Assembly: GCA_027306605.1 (NCBI GenBank)
Contig: DAHUZK010000040.1
Coordinates: 62,001 to 126,000, forward strand
Direction of reading: 5' to 3'
From: Acidimicrobiaceae bacterium
GTDB taxonomy: Bacteria > Actinomycetota > Acidimicrobiia > Acidimicrobiales > RAAP-2
Length of the DNA: 64,000 nt
Shown here: piece after piece, positions 38,858 through 50,082 of the stretch
Layout of the letters: every line of letters starts with the position of its first letter
Numbering within the stretch: the first letter of the stretch is position 1
Made by a program: the position numbers and the translations under genes
Notes under the pieces: model-generated
Told to the model about the DNA's origin: nothing
What the model saw: only the letters and a program-made list of their open reading frames with translations
Database searches by the model: none

Positions 38858-39610
38858 GTGACGGCGATCCCTCTCATCGGCGTGACGACCTACGTCGCCG
38901 ACACGAGCTGGAGCTCGTGGGAGCGCCGCGCCGCAGTCCTTCCCGAGTCGTATTTCGAGTTGGTCGCCGGTGCCGGGGGACGCCCGCTCCTGCTGCCCCC
39001 GCCCTCTTCGGCACCGCGCGGACCGGGTGCAGGCGCCGAGGAGGTGATCGACGTGCTCGACGCGCTGGTGCTCACCGGTGGGGGAGACGTCGACCCGGCT
39101 TCCTATGGCGAGCCGCCCGATCCCGAGGTGTCGGGAGTGGACGTCAACCGCGACGCCAGCGAGCGGGCGCTGCTGGCGGCGGCGCTCCGGGCCGACATGC
39201 CCGTGCTCGCCATCTGCCGCGGTTGCCAGGTGCTCAACGTCGAGCTGGGCGGAAACGTGTACCAGCACCTGCCCGACGTGGTGGGCAACCTGGACCACCG
39301 CAGCGCGCCGATGGTCTTCGGCGACGTCGACGTGAAGACGGTGCCCGGTACGGTGACCGCATCGATCTTCGGGCCCGCCACGACCGTGCGCTGCTCGCAC
39401 CACCAGGCCATCCGGGACCTGGGCCGCGGTTTGGTCGTCTCGGCGCAGGCCGGCGACGGCGTCGTCGAGGCCGTCGAGCTGCCGTCGGCCCGCTTCGTCG
39501 TCGCCGTGCAGTGGCACCCCGAGGAGTCGATGGACCGGCGCCCCTTCGACGCCCTGGTGGAGGCAGCCGTCGCCTACGCACGCCACCGCGCCGTGCGCCG
39601 GAGCGCATGA
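38858..39610 (+). CDS. Class-C26 gamma-glutamyl-gamma-aminobutyrate hydrolase-like protein (PuuD-like)
   Basis: A 250-residue class I glutamine-amidotransferase-fold hydrolase. IPLIGVTTYV, DALVLTGGGDVDPASYGEPPDPEVSGVDVNRDASERALLAAAL, nucleophile Cys120 in LAICRGCQVLNVELGGNVYQHLPD, and the His/Glu pair in AVQWHPEESMD define the peptidase C26 family that frees GABA (or another amine product) from its gamma-glutamyl form. Divergent from the glutamine-synthetase-like gene, it would remove the glutamyl group that enzyme adds. Its stop overlaps the ATG of the SDR gene. Confidence 0.9.
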   Translation: MTAIPLIGVTTYVADTSWSSWERRAAVLPESYFELVAGAGGRPLLLPPPSSAPRGPGAGAEEVIDVLDALVLTGGGDVDPASYGEPPDPEVSGVDVNRDASERALLAAALRADMPVLAICRGCQVLNVELGGNVYQHLPDVVGNLDHRSAPMVFGDVDVKTVPGTVTASIFGPATTVRCSHHQAIRDLGRGLVVSAQAGDGVVEAVELPSARFVVAVQWHPEESMDRRPFDALVEAAVAYARHRAVRRSA

Positions 39611-40410
39611 CGTCAGCGGTCCGCGGCCGGACCGCCGTGATCACCGGCGCCAGTCGCGGGCTCGGTGCCGGGTTGGCCGTCCATTTCGCCGGAGCGGGCA
39701 TGCACCTCGGCCTGTGCGCCCGGCATCGGCCCGGGTCCGAACTCGCAGGGCGGGCCCGGCCGGTGGCACAGGCCCGGCAGGCTGTCGGCACCGATGCACC
39801 CGTGTACGAGCCGGTCGACGTGACGGAGCGGTCCGCGCTCGATCGTTTCGCCGCTTCGGTCGTGGCGCGGTTCGGCCGCATCGACATGTGGGTGAACAAC
39901 GCCGGTCTCCTCGGCCCCATCGGGCCCCTGGCCGAGCTCGACCCCGATGCGGTCGCCGAAGTCATGGAGGTCAATGCGATCGGCGTGCTGCACGGCAGCG
40001 CCGTCTTCGCCGCGCACGTGCGCAGTCGTCCCGGGCCGGGCGTGCTCGTCAACGTCTCGACCGGAGCCGCCACCCGGCCGTACTTCGGCTGGGCCGCGTA
40101 CTGCGCGTCGAAAGCGGCTGTCGATCAGCTCACCCGCGTCGTGGCCCTCGAGGAGGCGCGCTACGGCCTGACCGCCTACGCCCTCTCGCCCGGGCTGGTC
40201 GACACCGACATGCAGGTCGCCATCCGGGCCTCCGACGAGGAGGCCTTCCCCGACGGGACGCGCTTCCGCCAGGCCGCGGCGGACCACCGTTTCAACACGC
40301 CGGCATGGATCGGCGACTTCCTCCTCGACCTCGCTTTCGGCGTGGGCGCCAAGCCGGGCGGCGTCGTCGTGCGCGTCCCCGACCAGCCGCGGCCTGGCGG
40401 GACCGGGTGA
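39607..40410 (+). CDS. Short-chain dehydrogenase/reductase
   Basis: A 267-residue classical SDR. TAVITGASRGLGAGLAVHFAGAG is the NAD(P) motif TGxxxGxG; NNAG, VNVSTGAATRPYFGWAAYCASKAA (Ser, Tyr, Lys) and ALSPGLVDTDM complete the signature. The residue after the first strand (LCARHRPGS) suggests NADP preference. It is translationally coupled to the PuuD-like gene, so it may act on an aldehyde or alcohol of the same pathway (inference). The GTGATG at its 3' end begins the next gene. Confidence 0.88.
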   Translation: MTSAVRGRTAVITGASRGLGAGLAVHFAGAGMHLGLCARHRPGSELAGRARPVAQARQAVGTDAPVYEPVDVTERSALDRFAASVVARFGRIDMWVNNAGLLGPIGPLAELDPDAVAEVMEVNAIGVLHGSAVFAAHVRSRPGPGVLVNVSTGAATRPYFGWAAYCASKAAVDQLTRVVALEEARYGLTAYALSPGLVDTDMQVAIRASDEEAFPDGTRFRQAAADHRFNTPAWIGDFLLDLAFGVGAKPGGVVVRVPDQPRPGGTG

Positions 40411-41513
40411 TGGACGCACGCCGCCGCGCTCTCGTCCCCGCCGCTCTCGCGTTCGGTGTGCTCGTGCTCGGCACGCTGGTGCCGGCCGCCGGAGCCGCGG
40501 CAGCCACCCGCGTCCCCGTCGGCGCCGACCATGCATGCGTCGTCCCCGGCGGCCCTCCCCCCACGGTGGCGTGGTCCCGGTTGCACAACCCCGTCCTGTC
40601 GTATCCGCTCCAGGCCGCCAAGGATCAGGCCCTCGTCTGGGCCTCCGGACGTTGGCACATGCTGTTCAGCTTCGTCAGCAACGCCACGGCTCGGCCCAAC
40701 GCGCAGCGCTGGCAGATCGCCACCGCCGAGAGCCGCGACCTCGTGCACTGGTCCAAGCCGGTGCCCTGGAGCGAGCAGCGCGGCGGGATGGCCTCGCCCG
40801 ACGTGGTGCGCGCGCCCGACGGCACCTTCGTCGCCACCTACGACTCGCCGCCCGGCGAGTCCGGCGGAGTGCAGGCCAAGCTGTACTACCGGACTTCGCA
40901 CGACCTGGTGCACTGGTCCGGTCCCCACCCGCTGGCGGCGCGCCTCTACCCTTCGCCGTCGGTGCGCATGATCGACCCGGCACTGGCCTGGACTGCGTCG
41001 GGCCTCATGCTCGGCTACAAGGTCGGGACGACGTCACAGGCCCAGGCCTTCGAGGTCGCCCGCTCGCCGAACGGGTCGCTGACGGGACCGTGGCAGGTGG
41101 TCGGGCGTCCCGACATCCGGATCTACGGCGACACGGTCGAGAACTACGAGTTCCTCACCCTCGGCGGGGTCTGGCACCTCGTCGCCACCTCGAACACGCT
41201 CGACCAGCCCTGGATGTTCACCCTGGCCGGGAACCCCTCCGCCCCCGGCAGTTGGCTGCACTGGGTCGACGGCTATCAATTGGAGGTCCCGTCCGAGTCG
41301 TGGAACACCGGTCCCGGCATCTCGAGCGTGGGCTACGAGCATGCCAACTCGGCCTTCGTGTGCCAGGACGGTTCGACCTATTACCTGACCTATGCCGGCA
41401 GCAGGGACCTCACCAGCTTCGGTGGTTGGGGCCACGCCGCCATCGGTATCGCCCGCAGCACGGACCTCGTGCACTGGCAGGTTCCTCCCGGCCCAGGGCC
41501 GGCTGCCGGGTGA
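40410..41513 (+). CDS. Secreted five-bladed beta-propeller protein, glycoside-hydrolase-like (GH43/62/DUF type)
   Basis: A 367-residue exported protein. The signal peptide MDARRRALVPAALAFGVLVLGTLVPAAGAAAA precedes a single domain with propeller-like repeats: PVLSYPLQAAKDQALVWASGRWHMLFSFVSNA, ESRDLVHWSKPVPW, MASPDVVRAPDGTFVATYDSP, TSHDLVHWSGPHPL, MIDPALAWTASGLMLGYKVG and STDLVHWQVPPG. The DLVHW strands and acidic residues recall clan-F arabinanase-type enzymes; whether the catalytic triad is complete is unclear. The ATG shares one base with the SDR stop. Possible role: cell-envelope or external polysaccharide processing. Confidence 0.72.
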   Translation: MDARRRALVPAALAFGVLVLGTLVPAAGAAAATRVPVGADHACVVPGGPPPTVAWSRLHNPVLSYPLQAAKDQALVWASGRWHMLFSFVSNATARPNAQRWQIATAESRDLVHWSKPVPWSEQRGGMASPDVVRAPDGTFVATYDSPPGESGGVQAKLYYRTSHDLVHWSGPHPLAARLYPSPSVRMIDPALAWTASGLMLGYKVGTTSQAQAFEVARSPNGSLTGPWQVVGRPDIRIYGDTVENYEFLTLGGVWHLVATSNTLDQPWMFTLAGNPSAPGSWLHWVDGYQLEVPSESWNTGPGISSVGYEHANSAFVCQDGSTYYLTYAGSRDLTSFGGWGHAAIGIARSTDLVHWQVPPGPGPAAG

Positions 41514-41525
41514 GGTCCCCCGCCG

Positions 41526-41579
41526 TCGGCGGTACCTCTCGCCGCCCCGGGTTCGGCGGTACCTCTTGCTGCCCCGGGT
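41526..41579 (+). repeat. Two 27-bp tandem repeats upstream of a small-protein gene
   Basis: Units 41526-41552 and 41553-41579 differ at two positions and share the core TCGGCGGTACCTCT. They end exactly at the -10 box of the next gene, so they may be duplicated upstream control sites. Confidence 0.75.
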
Positions 41580-41584
41580 AAGGT
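41579..41584 (+). promoter_or_regulatory. -10 box TAAGGT, leaderless start of the small membrane protein gene
   Basis: TAAGGT, 8 nt before the ATG at 41593. Confidence 0.5.
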
Positions 41585-41592
41585 CTGGCGTC

Positions 41593-41748
41593 ATGGCCGA
41601 GAACGGCGCCAAGAAGGTCGTCAAGCCGGTGGCGGCGGCAGTCGTCACCCTGGGCACGATCGCCAGCATCTGGTGGTTCGCCCTGAAGCCCCGCCGCAAG
41701 CCCAAGAGCGACGCCGCGGCGAACGGGAAGGCGAACGCGAAGAGCTAG
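41593..41748 (+). CDS. Small single-span membrane protein, 51 residues
   Basis: MAENGAKKVVKPVAAAVVTLGTIASIWWFALKPRRKPKS...: a basic N-terminus, one hydrophobic helix of about 19 residues ending in WWF, then a positively charged hydrophilic tail (KPRRKPKSD...KANAKS). By the positive-inside rule both ends are basic, so orientation is uncertain. No recognised family. It has its own promoter-like box and is followed by a hairpin, so it seems to be a separate transcription unit. Confidence 0.6.
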   Translation: MAENGAKKVVKPVAAAVVTLGTIASIWWFALKPRRKPKSDAAANGKANAKS

Positions 41749-41753
41749 GCGAA

Positions 41754-41774
41754 GGGCCGGGGGAGCGACGGCCC
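41754..41774. terminator. Short hairpin after the small membrane protein gene
   Basis: GGGCCG pairs with CGGCCC around 9 nt, between this gene and the convergent sirtuin gene. Confidence 0.4.
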
Positions 41775-41800
41775 GGACGGGAAACGGGTCGCCGCCGTGC

Positions 41801-42610
41801 TCAGGCGGGCGGTAGCCCGGCCACCGTCGCCGGCAGCACGTCACTGATCGGACCCTGGACGAGCGCGTCGGCCAGTCCGTCCATCTCGGTCGGGCCGCCG
41901 TTCACGATGATGACCACCGCCCCGTGGCGCACGGCGATCGGGACCAGGCCGGCGGCCGGGAAGACGCCCAGCGTCGTCCCGACGGCGAGGAGCAGATCGC
42001 ACCGCTGCGCGGCCTGCTCCGAGCGAGCGAGGTCCTCGGCCACCAGGCTCTGGCCGAAGCTGATGGTGGCCGACTTGAGGATCCCGCCGCAGGGCGCGCC
42101 GTCTGGTCCCGAGGCGATGCAGGCGGGGTCCGCCTCGCCGGCGCGGACCCGGGCGTGGACCGGCTCGGCTTCCTGGCGCTCGCCGCAGCGCAGGCACACG
42201 ATCTGGCGCGTCGTGCCGTGTATCTCGATGGTCCGCGCCGGGTCGGTGCCGGCCCTCTGGTGCAGCCCGTCGATGTTCTGTGTGACGAGGGTGTCGAGGC
42301 GCCCGCTGCGCTCCAGGTCGACCAGCGCCCGGTGGCCGGCATTGGGTTCGGCCCGCCACACCGGCGAGGTCAGGCGGCTCTGCCACGAGCGCCGGCGGAC
42401 CTCGGGATCGCTGAGGTAGTACTCGAGCGTGGCCATCTTCTCGGCTTCGGGATCCTTGGTCCACACGCCCTCGGGGCCCCGGAAGTCGGGAATGCCCGAG
42501 TCGGTCGAGATACCGGCGCCGGTGAGGACCACGATGCGGCACGCCTGCTCGACGAGCGCCCGGGCCCGCGCCACCTCGCCGCCGCGTCCGGCGCTCTCTG
42601 GCCGTGTCAT
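41801..42610 (-). CDS. cobB: Sirtuin, NAD-dependent protein deacylase
   Basis: A 269-residue sirtuin removing acetyl/acyl groups from protein lysines with NAD+. Seen: VLTGAGISTDSGIPDFRGPEGVW (NAD binding), TQNIDGLHQRAGTDPARTIEIHGT (catalytic Asn, Asp and His), the zinc Cys in CLRCGERQ and a later CIASGPDGAPCGG, and LLAVGTTLGVFPAAGLVPIA and VIIVNGGPTEMDGLAD. In the family this enzyme reactivates acetylated acyl-CoA synthetases; an AMP-forming acyl-CoA synthetase gene is divergent 60 nt away. The ATG at 42610 gives normal length. Confidence 0.93.
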   Translation of the reverse strand: MTRPESAGRGGEVARARALVEQACRIVVLTGAGISTDSGIPDFRGPEGVWTKDPEAEKMATLEYYLSDPEVRRRSWQSRLTSPVWRAEPNAGHRALVDLERSGRLDTLVTQNIDGLHQRAGTDPARTIEIHGTTRQIVCLRCGERQEAEPVHARVRAGEADPACIASGPDGAPCGGILKSATISFGQSLVAEDLARSEQAAQRCDLLLAVGTTLGVFPAAGLVPIAVRHGAVVIIVNGGPTEMDGLADALVQGPISDVLPATVAGLPPA

Positions 42611-42658
42611 GTCGCCGTGGACCGCCGCACCGGTGCCATGGTGGCACGGAAGCGGACC

Positions 42659-42664
42659 TACGCT
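42659..42664 (+). promoter_or_regulatory. -10 box TACGCT, leaderless start of the acyl-CoA synthetase gene
   Basis: TACGCT, 6 nt before the GTG at 42671. It is the same hexamer and spacing as at 38846. Confidence 0.5.
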
Positions 42665-42670
42665 GCCCCG

Positions 42671-44041
42671 GTGACCGTCACGGTGGAGCTGCTCGAGCAG
42701 GCCGATGCCGAGTCGCGCCAGCGCCGCGCTGCCGGCGCCCTGTTGGCCCGGGGTTGCCGGGAAGGGGACCGGGTTGCCTTCGCCCTGGGCTCCTCGGCGG
42801 ACCTCGTCTGCGCCGTGCTCGGTGCGTGCCGGGTCGGGATCATCCCCGTCCTGCTCAACGCCACGCTGACGCCGGCCGAGCGTGACGAGCTGGCGGACGA
42901 CGCCGAGCCGGTCGCCCGCGTCTTCAGCGCGGGCGCGCTGGCGGCCCTGACGGCGGGCGAAGGGGCGCGGCCGGCCGAGCTCGCCCCCTTCCCGCTCACG
43001 CGCTCCATGCACTACACGTCGGGGACCACGGGACGGCCCAAGGGCGTCACCAGCGGCATCTGGGACGAGGCGACGGCGCGGGCCGTCTACGAGGACGAGG
43101 CGTCGGTGTGGCACTTCGACCCGCACGACCTGCACATGGTGTGCTCGCCCCTGTACCACACCGTCTCGATCCGCTGGTCGGTGAACACGCTGCTGAGCGG
43201 CGGGCGACTCGCCGTCCTGAGCCGCTTCGACGCGGCGACCGCGCTCGATGTCCTGCGGCGTCTCCGCCCCTCCACCGCCTTCTTGGTCCCGACCCATCTG
43301 CACCGCATCCTCCAGCTGCCCGGCCTCGGTGCGGACGAGACGTGGGACTCGCTGCGCCTGCTGGCACACGCCGGCGCGCCCTGCCCCGAGTCGGTGAAGC
43401 GGGCGACGATGGCGCGGCTCGGGCCGGGCGTGCTGTGGGAGTTCTACGGGTCGACCGAGGCGCAGTTCACGGTGTGCTCGCCCGACGAGTGGCTGGCGCA
43501 TCCGGGCTCGGTGGGCCGGGCCCGGCCCGGGCGGCATCTCTTCGTCGACGAGGGCGACGACGGGGGCACGATCTGGTGCGACATGCCGGCCTTCGCCCGC
43601 TTCTCCTACTGGCACGACGAGGAGGCCACGGCAGCCGCCTGGCGGGGCGGCGCCTGCAGCGTGGGTGACCTGGGCCGGCTTGACGGCGACGGCTATCTCT
43701 ACCTGACCGGACGCCGCCACGACCTCATCATCAGCGGCGGGGTGAACGTCTACCCGGCCGAGGTGGAGAACGTCCTGGCCGAGGTCGACGGCGTGGGTGA
43801 GGTGGCGGTCTTCGGCCTTCCCGACGAGCAGTGGGGCCAGCGGGTGTGCGCCGCCTTCGTGGCCGAGGCCGGGCACCGTGCGACGGCGGCCGAGGAAGCC
43901 CTGCGGGCCGCCGCGTCGGTCCGCCTCGCCCCGTACAAGCGGCCCAAGTCGTACATCGCCGCCGAAGACCTGCCCCACACGGCCACCGGCAAGCTCATCC
44001 GCCGGGCGGTCCCCGCGCACCTCGGGCTCGAACCCGGGTAA
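42671..44041 (+). CDS. AMP-forming acyl-CoA synthetase
   Basis: A 456-residue adenylate-forming ligase, shorter than usual because its N-terminal domain is compact. P-loop MHYTSGTTGRPKGVTSG, LWEFYGSTEAQFTVC (A5), VGDLGRLDGDGYLYLTGRRHDLIISGGVNVYPAEVENVL (A7-A8 hinge) and LPHTATGKLIRRAVP, whose Lys is the one acetylated in Acs-type enzymes. The acid is unknown. The GTG at 42671 is favoured by the -10 box; the ATG at 42638 would add 11 residues. It is divergent from the sirtuin gene and precedes the succinate-semialdehyde dehydrogenase gene by 9 nt. Confidence 0.87.
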   Translation: MTVTVELLEQADAESRQRRAAGALLARGCREGDRVAFALGSSADLVCAVLGACRVGIIPVLLNATLTPAERDELADDAEPVARVFSAGALAALTAGEGARPAELAPFPLTRSMHYTSGTTGRPKGVTSGIWDEATARAVYEDEASVWHFDPHDLHMVCSPLYHTVSIRWSVNTLLSGGRLAVLSRFDAATALDVLRRLRPSTAFLVPTHLHRILQLPGLGADETWDSLRLLAHAGAPCPESVKRATMARLGPGVLWEFYGSTEAQFTVCSPDEWLAHPGSVGRARPGRHLFVDEGDDGGTIWCDMPAFARFSYWHDEEATAAAWRGGACSVGDLGRLDGDGYLYLTGRRHDLIISGGVNVYPAEVENVLAEVDGVGEVAVFGLPDEQWGQRVCAAFVAEAGHRATAAEEALRAAASVRLAPYKRPKSYIAAEDLPHTATGKLIRRAVPAHLGLEPG

Positions 44042-44050
44042 GACTGTTTC

Positions 44051-45415
44051 ATGCCCTACGCCACCACGAATCCGGCCACCGGCAAGACGGAGAAGGTCTT
44101 CCCGACGCACACGCCGGCCGAGGTGGACGCGCTGCTCGACCGCGCCGTCACCGCCTTCTCCTCTTACAAGGAGACGACCTACGCCGACCGGGCACGCCAC
44201 CTGACCACGGCGGCCGAATTGCTCGAAGCAGAGGTGCCCGACGTGGCCCGCATCCTCACCACCGAGATGGGCAAGACGTTCGCCGCCGCCAAGGCCGAGG
44301 TGTCCAAGTGCGCCGTCGCCCTGCGCTGGTTCGCCGCGCACGGGGCCGAGCTGCTGGCCGACGAGGAGATCGCGACGTCGGCCAAGCGGTCCTACGTGCA
44401 CTACCAGCCCATCGGTGCCGTCCTGGCCGTGATGCCGTGGAACTTCCCCATGTGGCAGGTCATCCGGTTCGCCGCGCCGGCGCTGATGGTCGGCAACGTC
44501 GGGCTGCTCAAGCACGCGTCGAACGTCCCGCAGACCGCTCTGGCCATAGAGGACCTGTTCCGCCGGGCCGGGCTGCCCGAGGGCGTCTTCACCACGCTCT
44601 TCGTCGAGTCGAAGGACGTGGCGGCGCTGATCGACGATCCGCGGATCGCCGCGGTCACCATCACCGGCAGCGAGGGCGCCGGCATGTCCGTGGCCGAGGC
44701 GGCGGGCCACGCCTTGAAGAAGAGCGTGCTCGAGCTCGGGGGCTCGGACCCGTTCGTGGTCCTGCCCTCGGCCGACCTCGATGCGTGTGTGCGCACCGCG
44801 GTGACGGCCCGCGTCCAGAACAACGGGCAGTCGTGCATCGCGGCCAAGCGGTTCATCGTCGTCGACGCGGTCCACGACGAGTTCCTCGAGCGCTTCGGCG
44901 AGGCGATGGCGGCGCTCGTGGTGGGCGACCCCTTCGACCCGGCGACCGACGTCGGACCCATCGTCACCGAGTCCCAGCGCGACGAGCTGAGGAGTCAGGT
45001 GGAGGAAGCCGTGCGCCAGGGTGCCACGGCGCACACGGGTGCCGCGGTGCCCGAGGGCGACGGGTGGTACTTCGCGCCGACGGTGCTGTCCGGGGTGACC
45101 ACCGACATGCAGGCCGCCCAGGTCGAGATCTTCGGACCGGTCGCCATGGTGCTGCGGGTGCCCGACGTCGAGACGGCCATCGCCACGGCCAATGCCACCA
45201 CCTTCGGACTCGGCTCGAGCGTGTGGTCGAACGACGAGGCGGAGATCGCGCGGTGCATCGAGGGGATCGAGGCGGGCGCGGTGTTCGTGAACGCCATGGT
45301 GGCCTCGACGCCGGAGATGCCCTTCGGCGGCATCAAGCGGTCCGGCTACGGGCGAGAGCTGTCCGAGCTGGGCATCAAGGAGTTCACCAACGCCAAGACG
45401 GTCTGGATCGCGTGA
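44051..45415 (+). CDS. gabD1: Succinate-semialdehyde dehydrogenase (NADP-type, GabD1-like)
   Basis: A 454-residue aldehyde dehydrogenase. AVLAVMPWNFPMWQVIRFAAPALMVGNVGLLKHASNVPQ is nearly diagnostic of the GabD1 group known from mycobacteria. Catalytic Glu228 lies in LELGGSDPFV and Cys262 in NNGQSCIAAKR; EIFGPVAMVLRVPDVETAI and MPFGGIKRSGYGREL are present. It would oxidise succinate semialdehyde from GABA to succinate. TAAGAC followed by 6 nt and the ATG suggests its own leaderless promoter, although it lies 9 nt behind the acyl-CoA synthetase. The stop overlaps the cysteine desulfurase GTG. Confidence 0.9.
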   Translation: MPYATTNPATGKTEKVFPTHTPAEVDALLDRAVTAFSSYKETTYADRARHLTTAAELLEAEVPDVARILTTEMGKTFAAAKAEVSKCAVALRWFAAHGAELLADEEIATSAKRSYVHYQPIGAVLAVMPWNFPMWQVIRFAAPALMVGNVGLLKHASNVPQTALAIEDLFRRAGLPEGVFTTLFVESKDVAALIDDPRIAAVTITGSEGAGMSVAEAAGHALKKSVLELGGSDPFVVLPSADLDACVRTAVTARVQNNGQSCIAAKRFIVVDAVHDEFLERFGEAMAALVVGDPFDPATDVGPIVTESQRDELRSQVEEAVRQGATAHTGAAVPEGDGWYFAPTVLSGVTTDMQAAQVEIFGPVAMVLRVPDVETAIATANATTFGLGSSVWSNDEAEIARCIEGIEAGAVFVNAMVASTPEMPFGGIKRSGYGRELSELGIKEFTNAKTVWIA

Positions 45416-46578
45416 GGTCGCGCCCGACCTCCTATCTCGACCACGCCGCGACCGCACCGCTCCGACCGGAGGTGGCGGCGGCCATGGCCGAGGTGCACGC
45501 CGAACCGCTCGGCAACCCGACCGGGACGCACCCGCCGGCCCAGCGCGCCCGCCGTCTGCTCGAGGAGGCGCGTGACGAGGTGGCCGCCTTTCTGGGGCGC
45601 GATCCGGGTGAGGTCGTGTTCACGTCCGGCGGCACGGAGGCGGCGAACCTGGCCGTGCTGGGTTCGGTCGAGGCGGCGGTGCGAGCTGGCGGCGAGGCAG
45701 TGGTGCTGTGCTCCGCCGTGGAGCACCCGGCCGTGCGCGAGTCGGCACGTGCCGCGGCGTGTGCCGGCGCCGACTGCCGCGAGCTCCCAGTCGATGCGGC
45801 CGGGATCGTCGACCTGAATGCCCTGGCCCGGGCGCTCTCTTCGCGCGTCACGCTCGTCGCGGTCATGGCGGCCAACAACGAGACCGGTGTCGTCCAGCCC
45901 CTCCCCGACGTCGTGGATGCGGTGCGCCGCCGGGCGCCGCAGGCCGCGGTCTTCACCGACGCCGTGCAGGCGGCGCCCTGGCTCGACCTGGCCGACCGCG
46001 CGGCCGGTGTCGACCTCGTCTCGCTCAGTGCGCACAAGCTCGGAGGCCCGGTCGGCACCGGCGTGCTCGCCGCCGGCCCGCGCCTGGCACTGCGTGCACG
46101 CCAGCACGGTGGGGGGCAGGAGCGCGAGCGGCGCAGTGGCACCCAGGACGTCGCCGGTGCCGTGGGCCTGGCCACTGCGCTGCGGCTGGTGGCCGCTCAG
46201 CGCGTGAGCACGGCGGCGCGTGTGGCGGCGCGGCGGGACCAGCTGTGCGAGGGACTCCTGGCGCGCATCGAGGGGGCGCACCGCACCGTGCCTCCAGGGG
46301 TCGCCGTGCTCCCCGGTCATCTCCACCTCTGCCTGGCCGGGGTGTCGCGTGAAGAGCTGCTCGTGGCGCTCGGGCGCGAGGGGATCTGCGCCTCGGGTGG
46401 GTCGTCCTGCGCCAGCGGCGCGCTCGAGCGCAGTCACGTGCTGGCGGCCATGGGGGTCGAGCGGGGCCTGGCCGAGGGGGCGGTGCGCTTCAGTCTCGGC
46501 TACGACACGGGTGAGGAGGACGTGGCGCGCGCCGTCGAGGTGGTGCCTGCCGTGGTGGCGGCACTGCGCCGCACGTGA
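45412..46578 (+). CDS. Cysteine desulfurase
   Basis: A 388-residue PLP enzyme of the NifS/IscS family that takes sulfur from cysteine for tRNA thiolation or Fe-S assembly. SYLDHAATAPLRPEV, EVVFTSGGTEAANLAVLG, the PLP Lys209 in LSAHKLGGPVGTGVL, and active Cys333 in ASGGSSCASGALERSHVL are visible. It lies directly upstream of mnmA, a common pairing in which it supplies persulfide sulfur for 2-thiouridine. The GTG at 45412 overlaps the gabD1 stop by 4 nt. Confidence 0.92.
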   Translation: MRSRPTSYLDHAATAPLRPEVAAAMAEVHAEPLGNPTGTHPPAQRARRLLEEARDEVAAFLGRDPGEVVFTSGGTEAANLAVLGSVEAAVRAGGEAVVLCSAVEHPAVRESARAAACAGADCRELPVDAAGIVDLNALARALSSRVTLVAVMAANNETGVVQPLPDVVDAVRRRAPQAAVFTDAVQAAPWLDLADRAAGVDLVSLSAHKLGGPVGTGVLAAGPRLALRARQHGGGQERERRSGTQDVAGAVGLATALRLVAAQRVSTAARVAARRDQLCEGLLARIEGAHRTVPPGVAVLPGHLHLCLAGVSREELLVALGREGICASGGSSCASGALERSHVLAAMGVERGLAEGAVRFSLGYDTGEEDVARAVEVVPAVVAALRRT

Positions 46579-46634
46579 GCGCGACCGGGACCGGACCGGG
46601 CGGGCGCGAAGCACCCCGGTGGCACACTGGGCCC

Positions 46635-49923
<3,289 letters not shown>

Positions 49924-49925
49924 CC

Positions 49926-49951
49926 CCGGGTACCCGGTCACCCGAGGTGAC
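49926..49951. promoter_or_regulatory. Adjacent palindromes between ligA and the kinase gene
   Basis: CCGGGTACCCGG (49926-49937) and GTCACC-CGA-GGTGAC (49937-49951) follow the ligA stop. They could be a weak terminator or an operator; the evidence does not decide. Confidence 0.35.
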
Positions 49952-50064
49952 ACGGTCCTCGCTGTGGCGCGGATGTCCGGTCGACAGGAGCGCCCGATCT
50001 GACACGGGCGACGTCCCGCGGAGCCAGGTCGGAGGGCGTCCACCGGCGGCGCCCGCGCGCTCAG

Positions 50065-50070
50065 TAGCGT
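50065..50070 (+). promoter_or_regulatory. -10 box TAGCGT for the PASTA kinase gene
   Basis: TAGCGT, 12 nt before the ATG at 50083, giving a very short leader. Confidence 0.4.
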
Positions 50071-50082
50071 AGGGACCGCCCG

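Noticed and set aside
37019-39586. Minus-strand frame of 855 codons across the methyltransferase, GS-like and hydrolase genes
   Set aside because: Out of frame with all three recognisable proteins and composed of Arg/Pro/Gly-rich sequence typical of high-GC shadow frames.
39607-39616. CRE-like TGACGTCA palindrome
   Set aside because: It is the start of the SDR coding sequence (ATGACGTCAG) inside an operon with no promoter, so it is most likely coincidence.
41801-45457. Minus-strand open frame of 1218 codons
   Set aside because: Only the 3' part (41801-42610) is the sirtuin; the rest is a low-complexity Arg/Gly/His-rich shadow of the acyl-CoA synthetase and gabD1 on the plus strand, which have full motifs.
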